DNA from: Siphonodentalium dalli
Taxonomy: Eukaryota; Mollusca; Scaphopoda; Gadilida; Siphonodentaliidae
Assembly: GCA_032622095.1 (NCBI GenBank)
Contig: CP136062.1
Span: forward strand, 166,474,090 to 166,538,089
Direction: 5' to 3'
Length of the DNA stretch: 64,000 bases
Shown: positions 12,517-22,303 of the stretch, piece after piece
Layout of the letters: the number at the start of each line of letters is the position of its first letter
Numbering within the stretch: position 1 is the first letter of the stretch
Made by a program: the position numbers and the translations under genes
Notes under the pieces: model-generated
What the model saw: only the letters and a program-made list of their open reading frames with translations
The model's database searches: none
What the model was told of the DNA's origin: nothing

Positions 12517-14231
12517 AAAACGAAAGGACGCGGTGTTCTTGGTCATTTCGGATCGCCATTTTTGGAACAAAAATTCGAGAGTGGTGAGTGAGAGTGGAGC
12601 TGCCAAAATAACATTAGAGGTAATATCTTGTTGTCAATTGTGCCACCAGGTGCCTCTTCTATGCAAGCTTCTCAAGTGAAACTTGAAATTGGAACGTTTG
12701 GACACTTTCTCTTCGAACTGAAGGGGGAAGCAAGTCAATAGATAGCGAGAGAAAACAAGGATAGAGTTGTTTCCCTTACACATTGTGGCACATGGATTGT
12801 TTTGTTATTGTTTACATTCAATTATCCACGTGAGCGAAATGATGTCAGTTTACAAAACCAGAATACCATTCCTTTTGTACGGTTTTCTCACACAGTGGAT
12901 TGAATTGGAAACGAGCTAGACACTAACCGTTACACAATACATTCCCTTGGTAGGGACTTCATCTGTATGATTATAAATTCAACTCTAAAATATGTTGGAA
13001 GCCAAATTTGGAAATGTATTGGAAACAAATAACTGACTCAAATACTTTCAAATATTCTCCTTTTAGGGGGTCAACATCATAAAGTATTCCCTTTTGGGAA
13101 AATATAGGGAATTTTGCCAAAACTGGACTTGAATTGTTCAAATTCAATTTGGAATTTTTCGTGGAATATTTTCTATCGATATCAGTAGCTTGTACTAACC
13201 CTAGAAGGGACGTAGGTACAACAAGTTGATCCAGTAGGAAAATTGAACCTCGTCTTAACCAAGTTATCACTAGTCTCAAAACAGTGAAAACATTTACAGG
13301 AATTGGGTACTCGGGACAAATTAGTGTTTGAACATCAGTCAACGAGGAGGGTACTAGGAATATTTTCGGCTGCAGTAGTTTGTCAGAAATCCCTTTAGTA
13401 GGGAACTTAGCCAAATATTGCGGTTTTCAGATGTGTTTTCAGACCCCCAACACTCTTGCACTTGATGACCTTTAGTGACCATTCTCAAAATACATGGTTT
13501 TTGATAGGAAGTCATTACAACTTTAGATAGTACCCACCCCACAGTTCATGCATCATACTTCACACAATAACTTTTGAATTTACAGGGAAATTGCCATTTT
13601 TTCAACTTGTCGCTTGTTTCCACTTGTCACTTTTTGGAATCAATTGTGATACATTGCATCTGCACTGAGCGGTAACAATCAAGGATTACTAATACACCAC
13701 GACTCATATCCAAGTGGCTAATGGTATATCATACATTCGTCTCGTCTTCATCTCCATTTTGAGACGCTACATGCCTGCGTCAAAATTTTTTTTTACGTGA
13801 CCTTTGTCTGACCTTAAAATTCTCTTAAAGAGACACAGCCTGTTTGACAATACTTGGTCAAGTCATATAAAACCCATATTTGGGGACATCACTTGCAGTA
13901 AATCATATTTTTCCAAGAGGAACATCATATACATAACTTGTTACAAAATATTTCCCTTAAAGGGACACTCACAATTTACTGAATTTGTTACAAAATAACA
14001 CCCTTGTGAGGGTTTACGCTATATTGCTTGGAGACAAACTGGTAATAGTGTGATATATTCAACTTAAAAAATATAGTACCATCTATTATCGGCATCTCAT
14101 ATTTGGGAAATTGTCGGTTGTATTAAGATACACAGTGTTCATATTATTAAATAAAAGTTACACTTAAACTTCTTGTGTGCCGACATCTAAGATTTCTACC
14201 CCTATTCAGGTAACAAAGGCCAAGGCTAGAA

Positions 14232-14605
14232 ATGGACTCTTCATCACAACGCACGGTTATAGAGACAACCACACGCGAACAAAAAGTTGAGATAAACACA
14301 TGCAGCTTTACCGAGTTAACCAGATTGCCGGATGTTGGTGTCAGGATCGCAGAACAGATAATCAGCCTACGTCATCAGAGAGGAGAATTGAGCCCAACTG
14401 ATCTGAGCAACATTTGAAAGTTGACGAAGCTCTTCTGGACAGTATAGTGTTTGCCCCACATGAACAGAGCGTCGGGCAGAAGGGCCAAGACTTGTACGAG
14501 GTACCCAGACACATTGAAATGGAAGACTCGGCAAAGCAGGAGGAGAAACAATTGGAGAATAGGCATCCTCCAAGAAAGCACCCCATATTCCGGGGGAGAC
14601 ATTAA
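14232..14605 (+). pseudogene. Helix-hairpin-helix (ComEA-type) N-terminal region of the Gag precursor, frameshifted
   Basis: The first coding segment starts at an ATG 1.9 kb after the LTR. Residues about 20-60 read as a ComEA-like helix-hairpin-helix: an INTCSFTELTRLPDVG core, then AEQIISLRHQRGEL and a PTDLSNI tail. This non-sequence-specific DNA-binding fold is found in DNA uptake and repair proteins. The frame closes with TGA at 14412-14414 inside the last helix; similar sequence continues in another frame (KVDEALLDSIVF), so a single-base indel is likely. The second frame runs to 14605. A HhH at the start of a Ty3-type Gag is unusual; a nucleic-acid chaperone role is inferred. Confidence 0.65.
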
Positions 14606-16460
14606 ACCATTGGCGGATGGAGTGATGCACCCCAATTGGGGAGGATACCATTCCTATTCCAGCGGCACTGACACATTGGGTCAATGCAGGGAGGAACCGA
14701 AGGCTGGAAATTATCAAAATGTGGACCAACAGACAAGGGATCTAAAGAGGAATACCAATTGGTCGGCACATAGACGAATGCGAAGGTCGTACTCAGAAGA
14801 GAGGAGCGAAGCACTCGATGTAGCTCGTGCCCAGGTAGCACACGCACGCAGGAAACATTCCTGGCCGGGATCAAAGGAGAAGTACCACGAAGAATCATAA
14901 ACAGATGATTCTTCAGACTCGGGTGAGGAACCGCAAATATCTAGGTCTTCCTTTAAAGATCACCTCAAAGATTTACTCCCCCAAACAACCATCAATTACC
15001 TCCTCAACAACAAAATACCTGGATTCGCACGTTCTCAAACAGCCATAAAACAGGAGGTCATAACCCCGCAACACTATGGGGAATATAACACAAGACAGCC
15101 ACAAGCAAACCAAGCAGTTGGAGGACAGCAATGGCAGAACCAAGCTGCCTGGGGACAACAAACTAACCTAGCTGTCCGGGGGCAACAACAAGCAAACCAA
15201 GCGGTTGGGGGACAACGACCGAACCAAGCTGTCTGGGACCAACAAGCAAACCAACAAGCAAACCAAGCGATTGAGGGACGACAACAAGCCATGGCGCCCC
15301 CGCATAATCAACCTGAAATACCCCAACAGAGGGCAGAAGTTCCAGTTCAAAATCCAAGAGTAGCCAATCCAAGAGAAGTTCAAAACCGTTGTATAAACCA
15401 ACCCAGAGTCCAGGATGACCTAAAAAAAAGAGGTCTTAATTTTGACGGATCGCCAAAGTCGAGCTGGCAAACCTTTCGTACCAAGTTCGAGAAATATTCC
15501 AATATGAAAGGATGGGATGACCAACAAGTGGTAAATCAGTTGTGCTGGTGTTTGGAAGGCCTGGCTGGTGACCATTACACCAGAATAGTACAACAAACCC
15601 CTCATATAGAGGGACCTGAGCTGATAAGAAGGATGGAATAGAGGTTTGGAATGCGCGAAATACCGCAAACGGTACAAGTGCGTTTTCAGCAGGCTTCACA
15701 AGACCCTGAATAATCCATAGAGAGATGGAGCGATCGAATATTACAGCTGGCAATGGATGCATTTGGTCATCTCCCGGAGGATTACTTATACGACCAAGCA
15801 ATCATGCGATTCTGCCTAGGAGCTGTGGACCAGTAAGCTGGGCTATATACTGCAAACGATCGCCCAGGAACCATGGAAAGCGCAATAGAGAAGTTGAGAT
15901 TTTTTCAGTACACGTCTTCTGCTGTGTATGGTGATGGGAAAAGAGTTTCCCAAAGGAACGGGAATCCCAGAAGAGACGCCAGCCCTGTTAGGGTGCAAAT
16001 GTCGCAACCATACCGAAATCGGAACCAGAGCCCCTCATATGATCGCGACTATCAGAGGGGAAAGGGATGGTGCAAAAATCAAGACCCCCTAGCCCACGAC
16101 GTGGACAAAACAGGGATGAGAGCTCGAAAATGACAAGGAACGAAGAAAATGGCGAGGGCTCCGAAAAACGGTGGCAACAGATGGATGAGAAGTTTAAAGA
16201 CTCTGAAAAACGGATTGATGAAAAGTTCAATAAACTAAAAGAGCTATTGGAACCAATGCAAAAACAGATGGAAGAAATCGGAGCTCGCTATAAGTCACTA
16301 GAACAAACAATAGCTCCATATCGACCGAGATCACCATCACCTGAACCAAACAACACATGTTTCATGTCGGTCGGATCAACATTTTTCTCGAGACGGTCCT
16401 TCAAAACGACCATATTATCGATCAGCGACCCCACCAAGGGAAAGCCAAAATGTGTCGTTT
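14600..16460 (+). pseudogene. gag: Gag polyprotein with Q/N-rich repeats and coiled coil, multiply interrupted
   Basis: One frame runs from about 14600 to 16060 with in-frame stops at 14898 (TAA), 15639 (TAG), 15711 (TAA) and 15834 (TAA). An Arg/Ser-rich start leads to a Gln/Asn-rich tract (15100-15290) of ANQAVGGQQ-like units, then a Ty3-type Gag capsid core: FDGSPKSSWQTFRTKFEKY, WCLEGLAGDHY, a RFG turn and WSDRILQLAMDAFG. Near 16060 the reading shifts to another frame encoding a charged coiled coil (EKRWQQMDEKFKDSEKRIDE) up to a TGA at 16460. A possible decayed CCHC knuckle lies around 16357-16400 across frames. Gag forms the particle and packages RNA; this copy cannot make a full-length product without readthrough and frameshifting. 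Confidence 0.82.
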
Positions 16461-16567
16461 GACTTAAACGAGAAAGGGTAGAGTCCCAAGGCCTAGACCT
16501 GACCCGTGTTATAAGTAAAGGCCTACCAGAGATAGAGATACCGAATCAAAAACCATCTCCACAGGTT

Positions 16568-18013
16568 ATGGCAGTAGTGGAACCCCCAAAGGAAGACTGG
16601 GCTAGTAATTCACCAAAACCCCGTATTGGGGATTGGGACTTAAACCAAACAACCCCATTTGGGGTCGGGGGTAGGACAAAAAAATCTGAATCTGATTCTC
16701 TCTCATCATCTGATATCGACGCTATATATCAAACACTTCGAGAGGAATACGGAAAATATTCTGACAGCGAGGAATCGGAATGGGATCCAGGGGGGTCTTG
16801 GAGGGAAAAAGAGCACCCCGATCTGATAGAAACCCCTAGTATGGGGAAAGACAGAGGGGTGGAGGCCCTATATAAGAATTTACCCCGAACATATGATGAA
16901 ATATCAACCAAGGCTGGGGAAGATGAGGAAACAAACTCAACCCTGGAGGAAAAGGACGAATCTCGATTGACAACCAATTTGGATCGAGACAATGAATCAC
17001 AAACAATGTCAATGGTCAACGATATCCAACCAACAAGTACAGCGTACCCTCGCGAAGGGAAAATAAAGCAAGTAGACGAGCTGGAGACGAAGAAAAAGGA
17101 AATAGCACCAGCTGAACAAAACAATGAAATCCGACGACAAATTCATGGGGAGACCACCTTGACATGCATCAGGAAATCTGTGAATCAATTACACTCAAAT
17201 TCTATGCTGAGAGTGCCCATAAAGGTGGGGAATGTGGAAACAACTGCGGTGCTAGATACAGCTTCAGAAGTAACAGTTATTTCTGACAGACTTCTCGAAG
17301 AAGCCAACCCACACCTCCCGTTGATAAACGAAGTACGTATGGACACAGCGGGCAGGAAACTGTCAATGCAAGCTTTCATCATGGGACCAATATCCCTAGA
17401 GCTAGGGAACCTTGCATGGTCTCAAAAGGTTTACGTAGCCCCGATAACAGAAACTATGTTACTAGGCTTAGACTTTCTACAACGATTTGGGGCTCAAATT
17501 GATTTGAAATTAGGAGAAATGACAGTTCCCGGAGGGAAAATACAGATTGAAGCCAGTCAGGAGTGGCAACCAGCAGGGGAGGTGTGGATTCCGAGACAAG
17601 GGACGATACCACCTAACACTGGGAAGAACGTGAAGTGCCAGATAACCAAGCTTAAGGGAGATTATGTGATCGAGCCAATGGGATCATGTGGCTTAATTGC
17701 AGCGCGAACAGTACATTGGCAGGGACAGAACCCAATGATTTGCTTATGGAATACAACTGATCGTGCAATCAAATTGAAACCGGGTTCTCTCATTGGTTTG
17801 GCATTCGAGGATGACGTTTTGGAAACAACCAAACCAAACAATGGTGAGAACACAGCGACAATATCAAACAAATTAACACCAGATCCAGAAGATATAACAC
17901 GGAATGACCAGGCCGGGATACATGACATAGTAAAAGTTATGACGCTATCCCTTGACGAGGGAAAGAATGAAGACGACAGCAGGATAGTCCGACGAACTGA
18001 CGACAAAGACTGA
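16568..18013 (+). CDS. Retroviral-type aspartic protease region with acidic N-terminal linker
   Basis: This 481-residue frame is open. Residues 1-200 are acidic, low-complexity linker (SESDSLSSSDI). Residues about 213-310 are a retropepsin-like domain: VPIKVGNVETTAVLDTASEV with active-site Asp230 in D-T-A (usually DTG/DSG), then MLLGLDFLQRFGAQIDL at about 297-313 for the conserved hydrophobic-G-x-D region. It should process Gag-Pol as a homodimer. The same frame is open upstream to the TGA at 16460, so the ATG at 16568 may not be the natural start. The pol frame opens at 17988 and overlaps this one by 26 bases in a +1 relation, which could be a programmed shift or damage. Mini-palindromes at 16619, 16652, 16833, 17047, 17393, 17526 and 17948 are embedded in it. 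Confidence 0.85.
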   Translation: MAVVEPPKEDWASNSPKPRIGDWDLNQTTPFGVGGRTKKSESDSLSSSDIDAIYQTLREEYGKYSDSEESEWDPGGSWREKEHPDLIETPSMGKDRGVEALYKNLPRTYDEISTKAGEDEETNSTLEEKDESRLTTNLDRDNESQTMSMVNDIQPTSTAYPREGKIKQVDELETKKKEIAPAEQNNEIRRQIHGETTLTCIRKSVNQLHSNSMLRVPIKVGNVETTAVLDTASEVTVISDRLLEEANPHLPLINEVRMDTAGRKLSMQAFIMGPISLELGNLAWSQKVYVAPITETMLLGLDFLQRFGAQIDLKLGEMTVPGGKIQIEASQEWQPAGEVWIPRQGTIPPNTGKNVKCQITKLKGDYVIEPMGSCGLIAARTVHWQGQNPMICLWNTTDRAIKLKPGSLIGLAFEDDVLETTKPNNGENTATISNKLTPDPEDITRNDQAGIHDIVKVMTLSLDEGKNEDDSRIVRRTDDKD

Positions 18014-18038
18014 GAACCTGCCGAATTCCCTGAATGGG

Positions 18039-20708
18039 ATGGAAGCTTCGCATATAGCAACCCCCTTAGTAGAGGGACGGTCAGTAAATGTTCTCAGACC
18101 AGACTTGTTTGACCTATGGGAGCGCTCGTCTAAACATTTAGACTATGAAGAACCGGGCATGCTAGGTCAACTATTAGAAGAGTATGAAGATGTATTTGCC
18201 AAACATGACTTCGATTTGGGAACTTTCACAGCTATAGAACATCACATCGACACGGGTTCTGCAAAACCAGTTAGGTTACCCCTTCGTCGTACACCAGCGA
18301 GTTTTGTAGAAGAAGAGAAAACACGTTTGAAAATATTATTAGATGCTAACGTCATACAGCCTAGTGTCAGTGAGTGGGCAGCAGCCCCGGTACTAATACG
18401 AAAAAAGGGCGTAGCTGGAGTTCGCTGGTGCATTGATTACAGATCTATAAACGCTGTGACTCGTAAAGACAGTTTTCCAATACCTCTAGTAGATGATTGC
18501 ATAGAAGCACTTAGCAGAAATAAATGGCTATCACGCCTGGATGCCAACAGTGCGTACTACCAGGTCAATTTAGCCGAGGAAGACAAGCACAAATCTGCAT
18601 TCCTAACAAAATACGGTGCTTTTGAATTCCGCAAACTAAGTTTCGGACTCTGTAATGGACCGACTACATATAGTAGGGCGATAAATCTGGTACTACATGG
18701 TCTAAATTGGGACACGGCACTGGCATTTTTGGACGACGTGACAGTTCTGGGCAGTACGGGAGTTGTACATCTCCGAAATTTGCGCAGAGTCTTCGATAGA
18801 TTTCGCCAATATGGTCTGAAACCAAAGCCGAAGAAATGCTTACTATTTCAAAAAGAAATAGAGTTCTTAGGACGACGCATATCGGTGGGGGGAATCGCCA
18901 TGAGTCAAGAATCAATTCAAGCTGTCCTTGAATGGCCAACTTCCAAAACGACGAAACATGTAGAGAAGTTTTTAGGATTGGTCAATTACCATAGATCCTT
19001 TATACAAAACTACGCCCACAAAGCTACACCATTGTATCGGAGAACTGGGAAGCGTCCATTTAATTGGGGATCAGAAGAACAGATAGCATTCGAAGAGTTG
19101 AAGGAAAGTTTAACAAGCCCACCTGTCTTGGCATTTCCAAATAACACTGACCAATTTGTGCTTGACACCGGTGGGTCAGGGGATGCAGTCGGCGCAGTAT
19201 TAAGTCAAATCCAGAATGGAGAAGAACGAGTTATAGCTTATGGGAGCTACGTGCTATCACCGGAACAGAGAAGATATTGCACGACCCGCATCGAACTACT
19301 GGCGGTGGTGAGATTCACACAACATTTTCGCCACTGCCTGCTTGGTCGAGAATTCTTGGTAAGGACAGATCACAGTAGTCTGACATGGCTCCTCAATTTC
19401 AAAGAGCCACAAGCAGAATTGGCCAGGTGGATTGAGGAGCTCCGCCAGTACAACATGAAAATTGAATACCGCAAAGGTGTCAAACATGTCAATGCTGACG
19501 CAATGTCGAGAATCCCATCAGAACAGAGCTGCACAAATTATGCACTTGGAGTACCCATTGAAAACCTCCCCTGTGGGGGATGTAAATATTGCCAACGAGT
19601 GCATAATGGATTGGCAAAGTTTGTGGAAGACGTCGATGATATTGCACCATTAGCAGCACCAAAACGCTTACCAAGAATAACGTGCCTGTCGGTAGAGACA
19701 GAATACTCTCTCAATCTCAACTGGCTAGAAAAGGACCAGGAAGATTTCCAAGTAAACTGTAACATCACTAGTATGGATTTCTGGATAGAAGATGGTCAGC
19801 TACAAATGGAGACTGACAGTGCCCATGTTGATGGGAAACGTCCAAGCGACCAACCACAAGACACAAGTTCTGTAGCCAGAGGACCAGATGATTGGGAATC
19901 AGCGGATGGACTAACTCCTCAAGTATGTGTGAATAACACAGCACTATCTGGAGGCCTGCAAATCACAGGGTTATCTCAGAAGGACTGTATAGCTGCCCAG
20001 CGAGAAGACCCAGCCATTAAAATAGTGTTCACCAGCCTACTAAACAGAGGGTACACCCCGGAGGAAAACACATTGGCATCAAGTAACCAAGAAGCTAAAT
20101 GTTACTGGCTTAAACGAGAGCGATTCAAATTAAAGAATGGATTGATCAACTGGAAAAGAAAAAATGAGGAATACGTGTTATGGGTCCCTTATAAGTGGAG
20201 AGAAGACCTGTTGGAATTGGCCCATGATGGCCGTGCCAGTGGGCATCAGGGGCAGGATAGGACACTTGCCCGGATAAAAAACCAGTACCACTGGTACCAT
20301 ATGCCGGATGAAGTGGAAAAGTATGTCCAAGGATGTGCGGCATGTAACGCTAATAAGAAGAAAGCTCGTAAAGGACGAATTCCACTCACCATTTACCATG
20401 CAGGAGTGCCGATGGAACGTGTTCACATATACTTCCTAGGACCCCTGTCAAAAACCGAGAGGGGGAACGAACACATTTTGGTGATCGTGGATCAATTTAG
20501 AAAGTGGGTCGAGTGTATTCCATTACCAAATCAGACCGCAGAAGAGACGGCGTCGGCTGCAGTGAGAAAATTCTTCTGCCGTTTTGGTTACCCTCTCCAA
20601 CTGTTTTCAGATCAGGGACGAAATTTTGAGAGTGACATATTTACAAAAATGTGCGAGATATTCTCCATACATAAGGCCCGCACCACGCCATATCACCCGT
20701 CTAGTTGA
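18039..20708 (+). CDS. pol: Pol: reverse transcriptase, RNase H and N-terminal/core integrase (3' end broken)
   Basis: An 889-residue open frame. RT spans about 60-290, with LSRLDANSAYYQ (Asp168) and the catalytic box FLDD (230-233), an FxDD variant of YxDD. RNase H spans about 365-490 with Asp376, Glu419, Asp444 and Asp487. A CGGCKYC cysteine patch follows at 512-518. The integrase HHCC finger uses His729, His736, Cys766 and Cys769. In the DDE core the first Asp position reads Tyr798 (VHIYFLGPL) while the second (SDQG, Asp858) is kept; the Glu lies beyond the break. The frame ends at TAG 20706 right after YHPSS, where a small deletion at a CTAGT repeat seems to have joined two frames. RT looks intact; integrase is dead on two counts. 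Order RT-RH-INT places it in Ty3/gypsy (Metaviridae). Confidence 0.95.
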   Translation: MEASHIATPLVEGRSVNVLRPDLFDLWERSSKHLDYEEPGMLGQLLEEYEDVFAKHDFDLGTFTAIEHHIDTGSAKPVRLPLRRTPASFVEEEKTRLKILLDANVIQPSVSEWAAAPVLIRKKGVAGVRWCIDYRSINAVTRKDSFPIPLVDDCIEALSRNKWLSRLDANSAYYQVNLAEEDKHKSAFLTKYGAFEFRKLSFGLCNGPTTYSRAINLVLHGLNWDTALAFLDDVTVLGSTGVVHLRNLRRVFDRFRQYGLKPKPKKCLLFQKEIEFLGRRISVGGIAMSQESIQAVLEWPTSKTTKHVEKFLGLVNYHRSFIQNYAHKATPLYRRTGKRPFNWGSEEQIAFEELKESLTSPPVLAFPNNTDQFVLDTGGSGDAVGAVLSQIQNGEERVIAYGSYVLSPEQRRYCTTRIELLAVVRFTQHFRHCLLGREFLVRTDHSSLTWLLNFKEPQAELARWIEELRQYNMKIEYRKGVKHVNADAMSRIPSEQSCTNYALGVPIENLPCGGCKYCQRVHNGLAKFVEDVDDIAPLAAPKRLPRITCLSVETEYSLNLNWLEKDQEDFQVNCNITSMDFWIEDGQLQMETDSAHVDGKRPSDQPQDTSSVARGPDDWESADGLTPQVCVNNTALSGGLQITGLSQKDCIAAQREDPAIKIVFTSLLNRGYTPEENTLASSNQEAKCYWLKRERFKLKNGLINWKRKNEEYVLWVPYKWREDLLELAHDGRASGHQGQDRTLARIKNQYHWYHMPDEVEKYVQGCAACNANKKKARKGRIPLTIYHAGVPMERVHIYFLGPLSKTERGNEHILVIVDQFRKWVECIPLPNQTAEETASAAVRKFFCRFGYPLQLFSDQGRNFESDIFTKMCEIFSIHKARTTPYHPSS

Positions 20709-21498
20709 ACGCTACAACCGTACCTTGATGGGTGCGGTGCGTTGCTATGTAGGATATCACCCACGTGGGTGGGACCGTCATGTTGCTTTAATTGCAGGGG
20801 CATCGCGCTCATCAGTAAACAGACATACAGGATACACACCGAACATGTTGATGTTGGGACGCGAAGTGAACCATCCAATTGATTTGGTTTTCAAGCCACC
20901 ACCAGCTAAAACAGAAACCAATCTACCAGAGTATGTACTGCGGTTGCAAGGCAACATAAGAGATGCACATGAGGCAGCCAGGAAAAAGTTGAACACTTCA
21001 GAAAGGATCATGAAGCGAGACTATGACATCAAACAGCGCATATACGAATACGAACCTGGTGACCCCATATACTTACTGGATCCAAGCATAAGCAAGGGAG
21101 AATGCAAGAAGCTTAGCCCTATGTGGAAAGGACCAGGATTAGTATTAAACAAATTAGCGCCTTTCCTGTACAGGATACAGCTATACCATACAATTTCAAC
21201 TGTCAACCATGACCGTCTAATGGCGTGCAAGGATAGGAAGCTACCAGACTGGTTGACAAAAAGAATAAAAAGGAACAGAGAAGAAACACCAAAGAAAAAT
21301 GAAGACCCCGGCAGGAAACACAGACAAGCCATATTTTGTGTTTGTCGGAAGCCGGACGATGGACAGCTGATGGTACAATGCGACAAATGCCGTGAATGGT
21401 ATCACGCCGCATGTGTAGGCACAACTCGTAGTGAAACAGATGACGCAACGGAGTACGAATGTCCCCAGTGTAAGGGGGATGGAGCAGAACAATTGTAA
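20701..21498 (+). pseudogene. Integrase C-terminal part fused to a PHD finger (separated from pol by a frameshift deletion)
   Basis: The frame continues integrase directly after the break, beginning with LVERYNRTL, which contains the catalytic Glu of DDE. It then has a GPY/F-like module (LSPMWKGPGLVLNKLAPFLY) typical of Ty3/gypsy integrases. Its last 55 residues form a PHD finger with C4HC3 ligands C252, C254, C266, C269, H274, C277, C293 and C296 (numbering from the frame's ATG at 20584), plus MVQCDKCREWYHAACVG. Met263 and Trp272 sit where H3K4me3-reading PHD fingers place cage residues. Chromodomains at this position steer chromoviruses to chromatin; a PHD here plausibly targets integration to methylated H3K4, an inference. 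The first ~40 residues of the frame overlap pol and are out of frame. Confidence 0.88.
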
Positions 21499-21540
21499 TT
21501 GTTTCCCTATTTGCAGGTGATCTGATCATGGGATAGTAAC

Positions 21541-22266
21541 ATGTCAGAAGATGGGTCACCAAGAAGGGCCTGGCTGCAGGACAGGAGGCAGGGAGAGACG
21601 GATAATACCCTGAATCGTCCGGGGGTTCCCCTTTATAGCCAGGTGCTTATGGATTCCCTGAGAACTGCACCGGTGAAGGAAACACTGGCAGCAGAAGAAG
21701 GGCCTATACCCCTGAGGGGTGGCCAGACAGTAGAAGGAAGGGATAATCCCCTCAACCGGGGGATCCCCCTATTCAGTGAAGTGGTTGCTAAGTCAGCTCA
21801 AGATGGGAAGACACAGGGAAAATTAGGAAAAACCCCTATGAGGGGATGTATATCCCATACTAGCCAATTAAACAGCGGAAACACCCTTATGAGGGGAGGT
21901 ATATCCCAGACCGGCAAATTAAACAGAGGAAAAACCCCTATGAGGGGAGGTATATCCAAGGTCGATCAATCAAACCGAGGAAAAACCCCTAGCAGGGGAA
22001 CTTCCATGAGGGGAAATGTATCAATGCCCAGACAAATGGTTTCATTGAATAGAGGAAAAGCGAGGGGTGGTACATCACAAAACAGGGGGAGAAACCCTAT
22101 GAGAGGAGAGAAATCTCAACATACTGGGAAAACTACATACATTGGTGCGACAACATCAATAGGGTCCATCAAAAATAATCAACGGACCAATGTACATGTA
22201 CCCGAGGAGAGTGTGACAACCCCTGGGGGGAGCACTGAACAGAAAGACCGATGCCCGATCCCCTAA
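21541..22266 (+). CDS. Arg/Gly-rich repeat region, probable N-terminus of the Tpt1-like protein
   Basis: A 241-residue basic, disordered frame starting 43 bases after the integrase stop. It contains repeats of the type KTPMRGGIS / LNRGKTPMRGG (about 95-190), five of them each encoded by a CCCCT-n-AGGGG mini-palindrome (21833, 21884, 21935, 21986 and a decayed one at 22093). RG/RGG-rich segments commonly bind RNA. The frame stops at 22264-22266, but the next frame is open across that point and continues the same N-R-G style into the Tpt1 domain (SPNRGN), so the two were probably one protein broken by a frameshift near 22230-22260. No homologue is recognised. Confidence 0.7.
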   Translation: MSEDGSPRRAWLQDRRQGETDNTLNRPGVPLYSQVLMDSLRTAPVKETLAAEEGPIPLRGGQTVEGRDNPLNRGIPLFSEVVAKSAQDGKTQGKLGKTPMRGCISHTSQLNSGNTLMRGGISQTGKLNRGKTPMRGGISKVDQSNRGKTPSRGTSMRGNVSMPRQMVSLNRGKARGGTSQNRGRNPMRGEKSQHTGKTTYIGATTSIGSIKNNQRTNVHVPEESVTTPGGSTEQKDRCPIP

Positions 22267-22303
22267 CCGGGGCAATACAGTTGAAGAAGAAACGGGTACA
22301 GCC

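Larger units (their letters stand above)
12286..14231 (+). promoter_or_regulatory. Long retrotransposon leader with CArG boxes and mini-palindromes
   Basis: This 1.9-kb stretch between LTR and first gene has no credible coding frame. It holds perfect CArG boxes (CC(A/T)6GG) at 12393, 12444, 12477, 12507, 13002 and 13874, with a one-mismatch box at 12424, and mini-palindromes such as TCCCTTGGTAGGGA (12943), CCCTAGAAGGG (13199), TCCCTTTAGTAGGGA (13390), TCCCTTAAAGGGA (13953) and ACCCTTGTGAGGGT (14000). CArG boxes bind SRF/MADS-box factors in animals; a role here is inferred. Antisense frames at 12157-12606 and 12971-13414 have no recognisable domains. Confidence 0.6.

Noticed and set aside
12157-12606. 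149-residue antisense frame over the LTR and leader
   Set aside because: Antisense to the CArG/GGGAA-rich leader; Phe/Pro-rich composition follows from the repeats and there is no domain.
14451-15292. Antisense Cys/Leu/Trp-rich frames over Gag
   Set aside because: Mirror of the Gln/Asn-rich repeat on the coding strand.
14898-15836. Alternative genetic code with TAA/TAG as Gln
   Set aside because: The rest of the element and the animal-like context fit the standard code; single-copy decay by C-to-T change is simpler, though the pattern is listed as a finding.
21541-22266. Envelope-like gene after integrase
   Set aside because: No signal peptide, no membrane segment and no glycosylation-rich ectodomain; the frame is basic, Arg/Gly-rich and runs into a Tpt1 domain.
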